Source of the DNA: Calycina herbarum
Lineage: Eukaryota; Ascomycota; Leotiomycetes; Helotiales; Pezizellaceae
DNA: 64,000 nucleotides
Assembly: GCA_001414485.1 (NCBI GenBank)
Contig: LLEY01000157.1
Span: 79,959 to 143,958, forward strand
Direction: 5' to 3'
Under the pieces are notes generated by a model. It ran no database searches and was not told where the DNA came from. It saw only the letters and a program-made list of their open reading frames with translations. This document shows, piece by piece, positions 37,230 to 47,335 of this stretch. The number at the start of each line of letters is the position of its first letter. Position 1 is the first letter of the stretch. A program made the translations under genes and the position numbers.

Positions 37230-38000
37230 GTCTACTATAATATAAGCACTTTAGCTTATACTATATATGTTATAAACACGTAGAGTAAAAGTCTTCAGAG
37301 TGTTAAGTAGTACTATATAGATAGCACTATTGGTTCTTCTTACAGTTCCTTTAGTTATACCACCTCTAGCACTTAGAGTACTATATAATTATAGAAACCT
37401 TAGAAAGAGGTTTAAAAAAGACTCTTCTACTAAGAAGAGATATTATATCTAGGATAGCGTAGCTGTTCTAGGCTTCTTCCTCTTTAAAGAAGACAGTCTA
37501 GGAGATATAGAACAGCTTATCTAATAACGAGATCCTTATTATATTAACCTTTATAAGAGCTATTCTGATTCGTTCCTTAATTACTATAGCTACTACTTTA
37601 GAAGTAGTAGAGACGAGGGTTAATATAATTACTCCTTTTTTATTAATCTTAATAGCTTCGATACTTTAAGATATCTCTAATAAGCGGTATACTACCTAGT
37701 TTTATAAGGTCTTAATCTTAGCTATAGAGAATAGTATCTATATAAATACCTTCTTTATTAATAATAGAGCTTCTAGAGCAGCCTTATTCTTTAGTATAAT
37801 AGCGAAACCAGAGCTAACTAAGAAGACCTCTTATATAAGCTCTTTATAGTCTATCTTTAGATTATAGAGAATAAGAAAGATAGCTAGAGTAGAATGTTTC
37901 CTTTCTAGGGAATCAAGAGGTAGTTAGATAAAGACTCTAAGGTTTAGTTTAGCTAAAGAACTCTTATTCTTATCCTTCTATAGCTTTGAAGTACTAGTAG
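37230..38000 (-). pseudogene. LINE ORF1 (Gag-like, CCHC knuckles), RIP-degraded
   Basis: Near 37390-37230 the reverse frame gives repeated Cys/His spacings of CCHC type (C-x2-W, C-x3-N, then C...C...H and C-x2-Y). The second cysteines are altered to Trp or Tyr, consistent with RIP. Upstream sequence to about 38000 stays readable only through stops. Confidence 0.6.
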
Positions 38001-38699
38001 AGAGAAGGAGAGAGTAGAGTATTATTACTAGCGTGCTTTCAGGTGCTAAGGCACCTTTTATAGTCTATACGTATAAAAAAATTTCAGCCGAGCTTAGCGA
38101 GGGAAGAGGAGTCGTAGATAGCGTAGAGCTCTCTCTATATATAATAGAGAAGGTTTCTAAGATCAAGAGTAGTAAGAGAGGTGTCTCTAAAGTGTATACT
38201 TAGTAGAATAGTAGACTAATATTAGTAACTTAAGTATAAAAGGCTCGAAGGTAGAGAAGAAGATTAGAAGGGGCTTTGTTAAGAGTAGTGCTTAGGTAGT
38301 AATCTATAGCTTCTATAGTTTCTCCGAAGAAGGTTTAGCTTATAGTACTATACTTAAGAGCTTTAGAAGTTGCTAAGACAAAGTACTGTTATATATTCAG
38401 AAGAGAGAGGATCGAGCGCTCTCTCTCTTTTCCTAAGTCTCTTCTTAGAGGCGTAGGTAAGACTAGAGGCCTTCTAAAGAAGGACTCTATAGAAGGAAAT
38501 CAGCTTATTAAGTACGAGTAGATAAAAGCGAGTGATTTAGAACAAAAAATTCCATCTACGAAAAAAGGTAGAATATATCTTTTATACTAATTCTACTATA
38601 TTTAATTTATAAAAGTCTTTAAAGCTTAGGAATTATTCCTAAGCTACTTAGATATAATCGTTATATATCTAAATACTAAATTAAGAAAGATTATATATA

Positions 38700-40490
38700 T
38701 CTTTATACTATATCTAAAACATATATTATAATTCTACTATAGATCTTACTTTATACTTATTATAATCTATAGTACTTGAGAGACGATAGAAGAGAGCTAT
38801 AAGTTACTTAAATAGCGTTATAAGTAATAGAAGTGAGCGTAGAAGTATAGGCTTCTTAATAGCGTTAACTCTTAAATTATCTCTAGTAACTACTAGGGAA
38901 TTAAAGTATATATTTAAAGATATACTATATCCTCTACTTATATATACTAGTAGAAGTGCTATTATATCTCTCTTTATCTCTCCTTTTTTATTCGTATATA
39001 TTAAATTCGTAATAATAAACGTAGAAGGAGTAGTCGGTGATCTCTAGCCTCTATATACTCTCTTCGCTTATAACTTTATATCTAAATACCTTATTATATA
39101 GTAATTAAGAGTAGTAGGTTATACGTAGCACGTCCTAGAGAAGTTAGCACACGTATCTTTAGTATACTTAAAGTTCTTTTAAATCTCTGCTGTCGCTTCT
39201 AGTACTTCTACTTATAACGCTCTCTTAATCGCTAAATCGTCGAGCTGCCTACTCGTTACAGTAGAGCGCGCTCTCTTCGCCTTTTATACCTTCTTTTAAG
39301 TATTCCTTTTATCTCTCTTTCTCTTATGTAAGAGAGACGCCGCCGCCGTCTTCTACGCTGCCTTCTTATCTATATACCTCTAAGCTTTACTATTATCATC
39401 GCTTAAAGATTCGATAAAGGATAGATCGCTCTTATTACTTAATTCGTTCGCTGCTTTGTTATATACGTTAGTAACGCTCTTAGGCTTTTTAGCGCTCTTC
39501 TTCTCTAGAGCCTTTATAGTCTTTAAATTAATAGAATTATTTAGATCGTTATTTACGCTATAGTATACTACTAAAACGTACTAGATTATCTTCTCTCCGA
39601 TTACCTTAGTATACTCTAGAGCCTTCTTAAAGTCGTTCTAATCTCTCTAATTACTAATATCGTGTCTTTTAGAATCGCTCTTTATACTCTAAATAGCTAT
39701 CTAATAATCAGAATCTCAGCGCCCTCGATTACGTCTAAAATAGCTGTTAATAAATCTATCTACTACTCTGTATATATTCGCTACTATATATATAAAGTCT
39801 ACTTCTCGATTCTTAAGCCTTAAATTCAAGAGCTTATTAAGAGTCCTCTCTTATATACTATCTATATATATCTTTATCTTAATTACTATAACTAGCGCTT
39901 TTAAGACATTTAATACTTTAGAAGAGGTCTTCTTTCTAGGAGTCTTTTAAGCTTTATTACTATTACTCTTAGTAAGCTTAGTAGATAGAAAGGTTCTCTT
40001 CTTTTTAGACTTCGCTAACGAGGTTATAGAATCCTCCTTCTTAAAGATTAATATATATTTAGCCTCCTCTTTAGCTTCTTTTCTTACTCTCGCTCTCGCT
40101 CTTACCCTTGCTACCTCTCTCTCTCTCCTTTCTCTTATCTAGTATTCCTCCTCTCTTTTAGTATCGGCTCTTTCCTTCTCTATATATATTATATTATCTT
40201 CCTCGATTAATCGTTGTAATTTAGTAGCTTTAGAGAGAGAGGTAATTAAGAGTATACGAGAGCCTAGTACTATTAAAGAGCTCTTACTAGAAAGGCGTGC
40301 TTCTAGAGCCTTTAAGTTAGCTCTTACTAAAGCTTCTATATCGATTATAACCTTCCTTAGTAGTAGTAGTAGTAGTAGTAGTATATCGGTAGTAGAAGAG
40401 AGAGCTTTTTTAATAGCTTTTTTAGTAGCTTTTTTAACTTTAGAGAGTGATTTAGGTATCTCTGGCCTAGGGTCTTATAAGCGTATATTC
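38700..40490 (-). pseudogene. Second ORF of the large DNA transposon, unrecognised
   Basis: On the minus strand a single frame extends about 550 codons. It is broken almost only by TAG codons, as expected for a RIP-hit gene. It encodes a leucine run (from an AGT microsatellite at 40357-40381) and a long Lys/Glu/Arg-rich helical region. The part nearest 39250-38800 is less charged, with recurring Thr-Asn and Arg-Gly motifs. It begins just inside the right TIR and runs towards the transposase. I know no family for it; an accessory DNA-binding protein is a guess. Confidence 0.5.
40357..40381. repeat. AGT trinucleotide microsatellite
   Basis: About eight AGT units in a row within the reverse-strand ORF, where they read as a leucine run. 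Confidence 0.85.
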
Positions 40491-40959
40491 CTAGGTATAT
40501 TAGAGTATTAAAGGTATTAAGAATAAGGTAATAAGTGGTTATTTAGCTAATATTTCTATAGAGCCTCCTAGGCACGATTATAGTATATAAAACGCTTAGA
40601 TTATAAAAAAAGTAGGTAAATTCAAGCTTAACTCGTAACTGACTATATTCCTACTTTATCTGCCTAATAAAGAATAGTTAAAACTTTTTTAAAACTTAGA
40701 TATAAGATTAATAGATACCTAGTAGTAATATTTAACTTTCTTTATATTTGCTAAGGTTTTAGAAGTATGTTAGTAGATAAAAAGTAGGTAAAACAAGATA
40801 GATTAGTTAAAAAGAGAGAGGTTAAGAAGGCTAGGAGAATAGCACTTCTCTCTTATCTTACTACTAGGAGTTATTTTATATAGTTAACTAGATATCTCTT
40901 TCTTTTTCTTAAAGAACTAAAGTATTTTAACCTTATATTTCTATTCTATCTTTACCCCT

Positions 40960-41820
40960 CTTTTACTCTGCTATTATAGACGTTAACGACTCTTACTCTT
41001 TATCTTAAGAGGTCCGGTTCACCTCTCTATTCTCTCTTAAGAGCTCTGAACCGCTAAATATCACTCTTTTTAGTACTTTAGCTAAGCAGGAATTTTACGA
41101 CTATCTTAAAGCCTCTTCTAATAAGAGATATCTCACTTCTTATAAACAATTCAAGTACTATAATTAGCTATAAAACCTAAAGCAAGTAGTCTCTTAAGGT
41201 CTCCCGATAGTAGAAAGAGTAAGGTAATCTATAGTAAAGTTTAAAGTTCTTAACAAGTATATACTTAATAATAACCAAGTATATTATTAACCTAAATCGG
41301 TTTATAGAATAGATTACCTAAAGAGATACGTAGTTTATACCTATGACGTCTTTAATCTTATTACTAGAGTATATCGTAGACTAAAGTATACTAGTAAGTA
41401 CCTAACTCTACTTATTCTTATTTAATTAACTAATAAACTTAGGTATAAATAAGACTTATATATGCTGTATAGAGTTATATTACAGGATCTTATAGAAAGA
41501 CGTAGAGTTTATTCTTAAGAGGTATATATACTATGCTCTTATAAGAGCTTCTCGTAAACCGACTATTATCTAGCTAATTACCTTATACTATTACCTTAAT
41601 AGAGTCTATATAGATCTTATAGACTTTACTTCTTAACCTAATCTACTCTTCTTCTCTAGATATAACGAATCATAGAGCTTTAAGTAGATCCTCTAGATCA
41701 AAGATCACTTCTTAAGTACGTATAGCTATACGCTCTGAAGAATAAGAAGAGTGAGACTATTACTAAGGCTACTAGTATGTTCTTACCTTACTTTAACTTA
41801 ATAAAAACTAATTATTTTAT
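40960..41820 (+). pseudogene. Integrase, 5' part (zinc-binding region and first core strand)
   Basis: Readable through TAG stops and frame changes. The end of this part matches the start of an RNase-H-fold integrase core: a DHFSKY-like block near 41700 (Phe/Ser altered), followed by LYALKNKKSET. The reading is cut at the TA target of the pogo element. Confidence 0.55.
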
Positions 41821-41821
41821 A

Positions 41822-43673
41822 ACGTGTTTCACAAGCGAGTCGCCTACACAAGCTGGTCGCCCACTTTCCTCGTCGCGTACCATGTACTACCTTTAAATCA
41901 TAATAGCTTAATACTATAACGTTTAATTACCTTCTTAAGAAGCTAATATCATTTTGGTAACCTAAGAACTCGAAAACAACGCGTTATTGACTGAACGAAG
42001 CGCTACAAAGATTTACCATGTTCCTTGAAAGACTCTCTTCGATCGACGCGCCGGAAAGCCCTTACAACGCGATTGCTAGCCTAATTCGAAAAAGCTTATA
42101 AAGCTAGAGGAGGAGGCAATAGTTAGATATATATTAGAGTTGGATTCGCGAGGGTTTTCGCCTATAAGGGATATAGTACGAGATATAGCTAATAATCTGC
42201 TAAGAGAGCGCGACGAAAAGCCTATAGGTAAGAACTGGCCGGATAACTTTATAAAACGTATACCTAAGCTTAAAACTCGATAGAGTCGTTCGTACGATCG
42301 TTAGCAAGCTTTAACTAAGGATCCGCGAGTTATTAGCCTATAGTTTACGCTTGTATAGTCTATTAAAGAGAAATATAGTATTTAAGATGAGGATATTTAT
42401 AACTTTAACGAAAGTGGCTTTATGATGGGAGTTATTTCGTCTTAACTTGTTGTTATAAGCTTAGAAACGCGTAGGAAGCGAAAGCAAGTTCAGCTAGGCA
42501 ATCGCGAGTAGGTTATAGTTATTTAGGGAGTTAACGTAATAGGATAGGCAATCCCGCTATTCATTATATTCGTGGGCAAAGTACTTATTTCTACCTGGTA
42601 CTAAGATATATATATACTACACGATTAGGTAATTAAGGTTAGTAACAACGACTGGATAAACAATAAGCTTAGAGTTATATGGTTAAAGCATTTTAACAAG
42701 TATATAAAGGTATAAAGTGTAGGAGGATATCGTTTATTAATTGTTAATGGTTATAAAAGCTATAACTCGCTTAAATTCTAGTAACTTTGTAAAGACTTAA
42801 ATATTATTACCCTCTATATACCTCTATACTCATCGCACCTACTATAGCCGCTTGATGTAGTCTGCTTCTTACTATTAAAGCGAGCATATAGAGCTAAGAT
42901 ATCAGGCTTAGCACGGAATTATATTAATTATATTACTAAAGAAACCTTTCTTCTTATGTTTAAAGTAGCTTTTTATAAAGCATTTACAAAGGATAACATC
43001 TATACGAGTTTTAAAGGGGCTAGGCTAGTCCTACACAGCCCAGAAGCTGTGTTATCAAAGCTTAATTTAAGGCTTCGTACGCTAACACTAATAATACTAG
43101 AAGACACTCTATGAACACCTAAAACACTAAGTAACGTATACGAAATAATAGCTTAATCAACGCTTATTCGAGATCGGATTCAAAGATATCAAGACTCGTT
43201 ACCTAGTTCTATTATTCAGTCTCTTAATCAACTCGAAAAAGGCTTAACTAGGGTGATGTATAATATAGTATTAATATGTAAAGAAATCACTAGTCTTTGT
43301 ATAATAACTAAGGCTATAACTAAGCGTAAAAGTCGTAAGAGGAAGTATATTAAGAGTCAAGAGACATTAACAGTAAGCGACGTAGCTAATTTAATTACAT
43401 CTAAGGAAAATAGTAGCCAGAAACAAGGTAAAGAGTCTAGGAAGAGAGTTCGCGTAGACAGGCACTGTAGCCGTTGTAGTAAAACTGGGCATAATTCTCG
43501 TACTTATCAGGCAGAAATATTAGATATAGAAGATAGCGAAAGTTCTAAAGAATACTAGATAGCTTCTATAGTAATAATAACTTTGTATAGTGTTGAGTAT
43601 TTTGTATTATAATAACACTAGGTTGAAAAAGTGGGCGACTCGCTTGTGTGGGCGACTCGCTTGTGAAACACGT
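41822..43673 (+). mobile_element. pogo/Fot-type DNA transposon (1852 bp)
   Basis: The ends are ACGTGTTTCACAAGCGAGTC and its inverted copy, each followed by an internal second copy of ACAAGC[GT][AG]GTCGCCCAC, with flanking TA at 41820-41821 and 43674-43675. It contains one plus-strand transposase pseudogene. It is inserted within the integrase gene. Its TIRs are well preserved, and its RIP damage is lighter than that of the chromovirus. Confidence 0.9.
42080..43558 (+). pseudogene. pogo/Fot transposase (CENP-B HTH plus DDE_1), degraded
   Basis: One frame with about a dozen TAG/TGA interruptions reads in order: an HTH/CENP-B region (EEEAIVRYILELDSRGF, GKNWPDNFIKR), then the catalytic core with FNESGFMMG where the first Asp is now Asn. 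Next is SSHLLQPLDVVCF-type sequence, and finally an intact C-terminal stretch from 43253. The end carries RHCSRCSKTGHNSRT, a zinc-knuckle motif common in fungal pogo transposases. It is not expected to be functional. Confidence 0.85.
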
Positions 43674-43675
43674 TA

Positions 43676-44350
43676 GCCTACTAGATCTTAAACAACGGTA
43701 CTAAGTTTAAGAGAGAGCTTACAGTACTATACGAGTTACGAAATCCACCTATTACATAGATTCGCAGTCGTGTCTATCACTCTCAAACCTAGAAGAGTAT
43801 AGAGAAGGCAAATAGTACATTTAAAGCTCGTCTTTCTACGTTCTATATAGACTGAGCCAGCAGCCTCTAAGAGTGGGTTTTACTACTTCCAGAACTTCAA
43901 GAAGTTATTAACCTTATACCTACTACTGTACTCCTAGCTCACGTTACTCCCTTTAAGGTCTGGTTTAGTAGAAAGCCTCACTAGCTTTCTAATGCTCAGC
44001 CTATGTACGTATATCTTACCCCTCTTTTTACCCCTCTTTTTACCTCTCTTTTACTAACTTCTTAGTAGGCCTAAAGAAGAAGAAGTATTAGATGCTAATG
44101 TAGCTCTAGAGACTGAAGCTCTAATACTTTCTAAGATAGAGAAACGAGTTTCTACAAAGAATAAATAAGTAAGAGAGAGAATACTAGCAAAAAACACTCT
44201 TGAAGCAGCTGAAGTTTTTGCAAAAGGAGCTATAGTTATACTTCTTGTCCCCTTACAACTTCGGCTAAAGACTGAACTAATACGTATGTTCTGCCGAGTT
44301 AACGATCATTATCCTAGCAGCTACTAATTAACGTGCGAGCATAGACTTTT
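43676..44350 (+). pseudogene. Integrase, 3' part of the core and tail
   Basis: Resumes the integrase after pogo: NGTKF-type block, HSQTQKSIEKANSTFKARL containing the catalytic Glu, PFKVWFSRKP, and a tail with FCRVNDHYPSSY. Stop codons decline towards the right end, and from 44353 the frame is open. Confidence 0.6.
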
Positions 44351-45951
44351 AAGTGGGAGATATTAGCACCACGAGCTTAATGGGGAAAATCTCCAACCCC
44401 CCCCAGCGTATATCCCTCTTTATAAGATCTAATGCACAAAAGCAGCCTAAGGTTAAGCTAAGCGTGGCGTGGCAACTGACCAATGGGCGTGGAGCACTCT
44501 CTGGGATGCAAAGAGCAGGGCGTAAGCGAAAGGGGGCGAGAATAAGTGATAATGAGCCTATTGAAGTGATTATAAGTGATGGAGAGGCTAAAGAGGCGGA
44601 AGAAGTAAAGAATCTCTTAGAAGTCAAGTGGTTGCTCATCTACGATAATGTCGAGCACCATCGACTCCTCAGTACTTGCTGGCCTGTATCGCAGCATGGA
44701 GCCATACTTGTCACTACACGTGACAGCGAGATAGCCACCCAACCAATCGAAAATGGGCTTCAAATCCCAGAATTTAATGTGGATGAAGGAGCACAGTTCT
44801 TAATGCACCAATTGCCAAATCGCAACTTTGAGAATGAAAATAATGAGACACAAGCTGCTCGAGCAGTCTCCGAGAAGCTCTGCGGCCACGCTCTAGCTTT
44901 GATTCAGATGGCTGCTTTCATCAATACTCGAGGCATGCCTATCTCCGAATTTTCGGAATTATACAGTGAGTATCCAGCACGCATGCATAGAGAACGGAAG
45001 CCTGGATGGAAATATGTTGGATACAATTTTGCCCTTGATAATGTCTGGGTCATATCATTCGAGGCCCTCGACAGAGATGCTCGCACTTGCTTGAACATTC
45101 TTAGCTTTCTGGATGCCCAGGGCGTGCCGACTGAGTTATTCAAGGTTGAGAAGACAATTGCAGTCCCGGAAAGACTTAAATTCTGCCAGGATTCGTTCAG
45201 GTATGTATCATCCAGACTCGAGATCAAGGACGGTATGACTGCTTAATTCAATCTAGTCGTGGTGATGCCATTGCTCAAGTATCGAAACATGGTCTCGTAC
45301 ATGTAGAGAGAGAAGGGTCTCAGCTCTCTATACATCGACTTGTAAGAGATTCGGAAGAAACTCTGTGAACACCCCGAGGCGGGACTAATTTAGTGAAACA
45401 CCCGACTACAACGCTAGGGTTTCGCCCTAGATATATGACGCCTTGAAGCTCTACCCCAACACTTTCACTTCTACAAAAAAAAATAACTATGGATCTAAGA
45501 TATAGACTCCGGGGTTTATAAAGGGTTTTCTCGCTTACCAAAACTCGAGAGAATAATACGTGGTTTTAACTGGCCGCCCTCTTCTCCGGACCTTAATCCA
45601 ATAGAGAAGGTATAGAGGTGGATAAAGAATGAGATTTCTAAGTTATAGCGCGCTCCTACTACTCGGGAGGACTTAATTGCTGTCTTAAAGGAGTTATGGC
45701 ATAAGATAAACCCTAAAGACTGGCGATATCTCACTCATAGGATAGTAGTAATGTTACGGCGCTGGCCCGTAACCTAGAAGAATACACGTAACAAATCACG
45801 TGACCTCGGTAATCACCTCGGGATGTGTAGATCCATGACGAGAGCCATGGCGAGATCTCAGCTATACGTGCTTCTGGCTCTTTATAGCTTGTACGAGATT
45901 TCAGCTCCTTACAGTTTATACTTACTCAGCAACCCCTTTTCTCTGGGTATA

Positions 45952-47335
45952 CAGTACTAGTCAACTGCTATTAACCGAGTCTCCTTTTTACCCCGCACCC
46001 CACCAGACTTCCCACCACTACTTTTATGAATAACATTAGTATCCTTAGGCTAATTTTGCTAAGAATAGGCTTAAAATGATCACCGAGGTTAGGAGCTTAA
46101 AACTGGCTAGTCATATATGAGACAAGAAGTGTATAAGAGGCTAGTATTTAGTGTGCCATCTACCTACCTTAATATAAGCAGCTATTCTATCAGGCATACT
46201 TTAGTACAGTGCATCAAAAGTATACTTTAGAATAAGAGTCCAACAATGCTTAATAGCCTCCTCCATTGCCTTAAGATCCTCCTCTGCTTTGCCAGTAGAC
46301 TATGAGAGGCCAGGGTAGTGCTCAAAGACGAGTTTCTTAAGGATCTACCAAATATGCTCGATCAGGTCAAGATCCAGGGAGTAGGGTAGCTAGTCAGTAC
46401 GATCTATGTTATGTTCTATAAACCAATCCTGGACTTTGTAGGCAGTATAGATAGAGGCATTATCCTATATGAATTTATACCCAAGGTCGTCATGTTCTTA
46501 GTACCATAGGAGTACCTAGTTATTAAGAACTTCGAGGTACGAGTTAGCGCTATACCCATGCTTCTTAGACTCAAAGTCTCTATCAAGAACATAGTAATCA
46601 CTTCTCCCAGGGTCCTAAAAGCATCCCTAGACCATGATGCTCATATTCTTTCTCGTTTTATTGGTCTAAACCATTTCTAGGTCGTATTTCTAGGCTATTA
46701 TACGAAAACACTACTCCTGGGTTTTACCCCACCCCTGCTCTACTGAACGCTCGTCACTCCACATAAACATTCCCTACTCCTCGATGTTCCTATGCTGGTT
46801 CCGTAGACACCAACGAAGCCTCTGCTCAGCGTGCTTCTATGTAAGGAAGGGTCAGCGCTTACAACGCCAGTTCGTAATGCTATACTTCTTAAGAATCTTC
46901 TTAATAGTAGACTTCTAGCAAGTGACTCCAGTACCCAAAATGACTTATGCGTAGGTCTCTTTAGGGTGTAGGCGGACGTAGTATAGCAAGGTTCGTTCGT
47001 CGGCAGGAGTATAGCTTAAGTTTCTAGGCTTAGTAGGTAGGGACTCTCCGTTATAGCGTAGGTAGTTGACTCGTATTATATATTTAACGGTAGAAACATC
47101 AAGATTTAGCTCCCTTACAATCTCAGCTATATGCTTACCCTCCTACTTCTTTACAACGTTTCTCCCACGCAGATTAGGTGAGAGGTGTTGCCCAGGTAGA
47201 CGATCCTCATCGGAGGAACGTTTTGAAGTACGTTGTAGTGGCATTTTATTATATAGGAAGTTAGGATGTTAGGGGAGCGCGACGCGTTTTTATGGGTCGG
47301 TACACGGATCGCTTAATAGCTGTTGACGGCGACTG
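45952..47335 (-). mobile_element. Tc1-like DNA transposon (1384 bp) inside the solo LTR
   Basis: Imperfect TIRs of about 28 bp (CAGT..T/C..GTCAAC.GCTATTAA) lie next to TA at 45950-45951 and 47336-47337. A single reverse-strand transposase pseudogene fills the interior. Confidence 0.85.
46141..47244 (-). pseudogene. Tc1-like DDE_3 transposase with in-frame stops
   Basis: An ATG at 47244-47242 is followed by a helix-turn-helix region (GKHIAEIVRELNLDVSTV). MFMWSDERSVEQGWG gives the first catalytic Asp, and FI..DNASIYTA the second, with His altered to Tyr. LPYSLDLDLIEHIW gives the third, with Pro altered to Leu. It ends WHTKY and TAG. About a dozen Trp/Gln codons are now TAG, so RIP-type mutation inactivates it. 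It is 367 codons long, normal for Tc1. Confidence 0.88.

Larger units (their letters stand above)
33088..38582 (-). mobile_element. Non-LTR retrotransposon (LINE, Tad-like), reverse orientation
   Basis: A perfect 17-bp direct repeat, TATACTAATTCTACTAT, flanks the element (33071-33087 and 38583-38599), the long variable duplication expected for a LINE. The left end starts with a TTTA tandem tract, the complement of an A-rich 3' tail, so the element reads right to left. In that direction the domains are a Gag-like CCHC protein (about 37390-37230), an endonuclease/RT ORF with YADD altered to YAND at 34795-34784, and an RNase H (TDS altered to TNS, about 33880). The clade assignment to Tad-type elements rests on domain order and host only. 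Confidence 0.85.
23359..40645. mobile_element. Large TA-target DNA transposon carrying nested LTR and LINE insertions
   Basis: The left end begins CAGTCAGTTGCGAGTTAAGC after a TA (23357-23358). The right end is its inverted, RIP-altered copy followed by TA (40646-40647). The terminal inverted repeats match over about 125 bp, through GAGGCT and AAATAACCACTTATT. Total span is 17.3 kb; subtracting the chromovirus (7.4 kb) and LINE (5.5 kb) with their duplications leaves about 4.4 kb of original element. It carries a plus-strand DDE_3 transposase near the left end and a long reverse-strand ORF near the right end. The whole span is RIP-degraded. The element at 648-1170 belongs to the same TIR family. 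Confidence 0.85.
40648..44610 (+). mobile_element. Integrase-type element (Ginger/KRBA2-like), RIP-degraded and split by pogo
   Basis: From about 40960 a plus-strand frame reads as a fungal integrase-only protein: an N-terminal block (EFYDYL...), an H2C2-type region, then the core domain. The core is interrupted at 41820 by the pogo element and resumes at 43676. A C-terminal tail follows to about 44600 (RVNDHYPSSY). No reverse transcriptase was found, which argues against a retrotransposon; the family name is from general resemblance. TIRs or duplications could not be located, so the limits are approximate. Confidence 0.55.

Noticed and set aside
43253..43558. Stand-alone 101-residue zinc-knuckle gene
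   Set aside because: It is the intact C-terminal tail of the pogo transposase pseudogene, inside its TIRs and in the same frame.
40960..44350. Integrase as part of a copia- or gypsy-type element
   Set aside because: No reverse transcriptase, RNase H or LTR was found around it, and the domain order looks like an integrase-only element.
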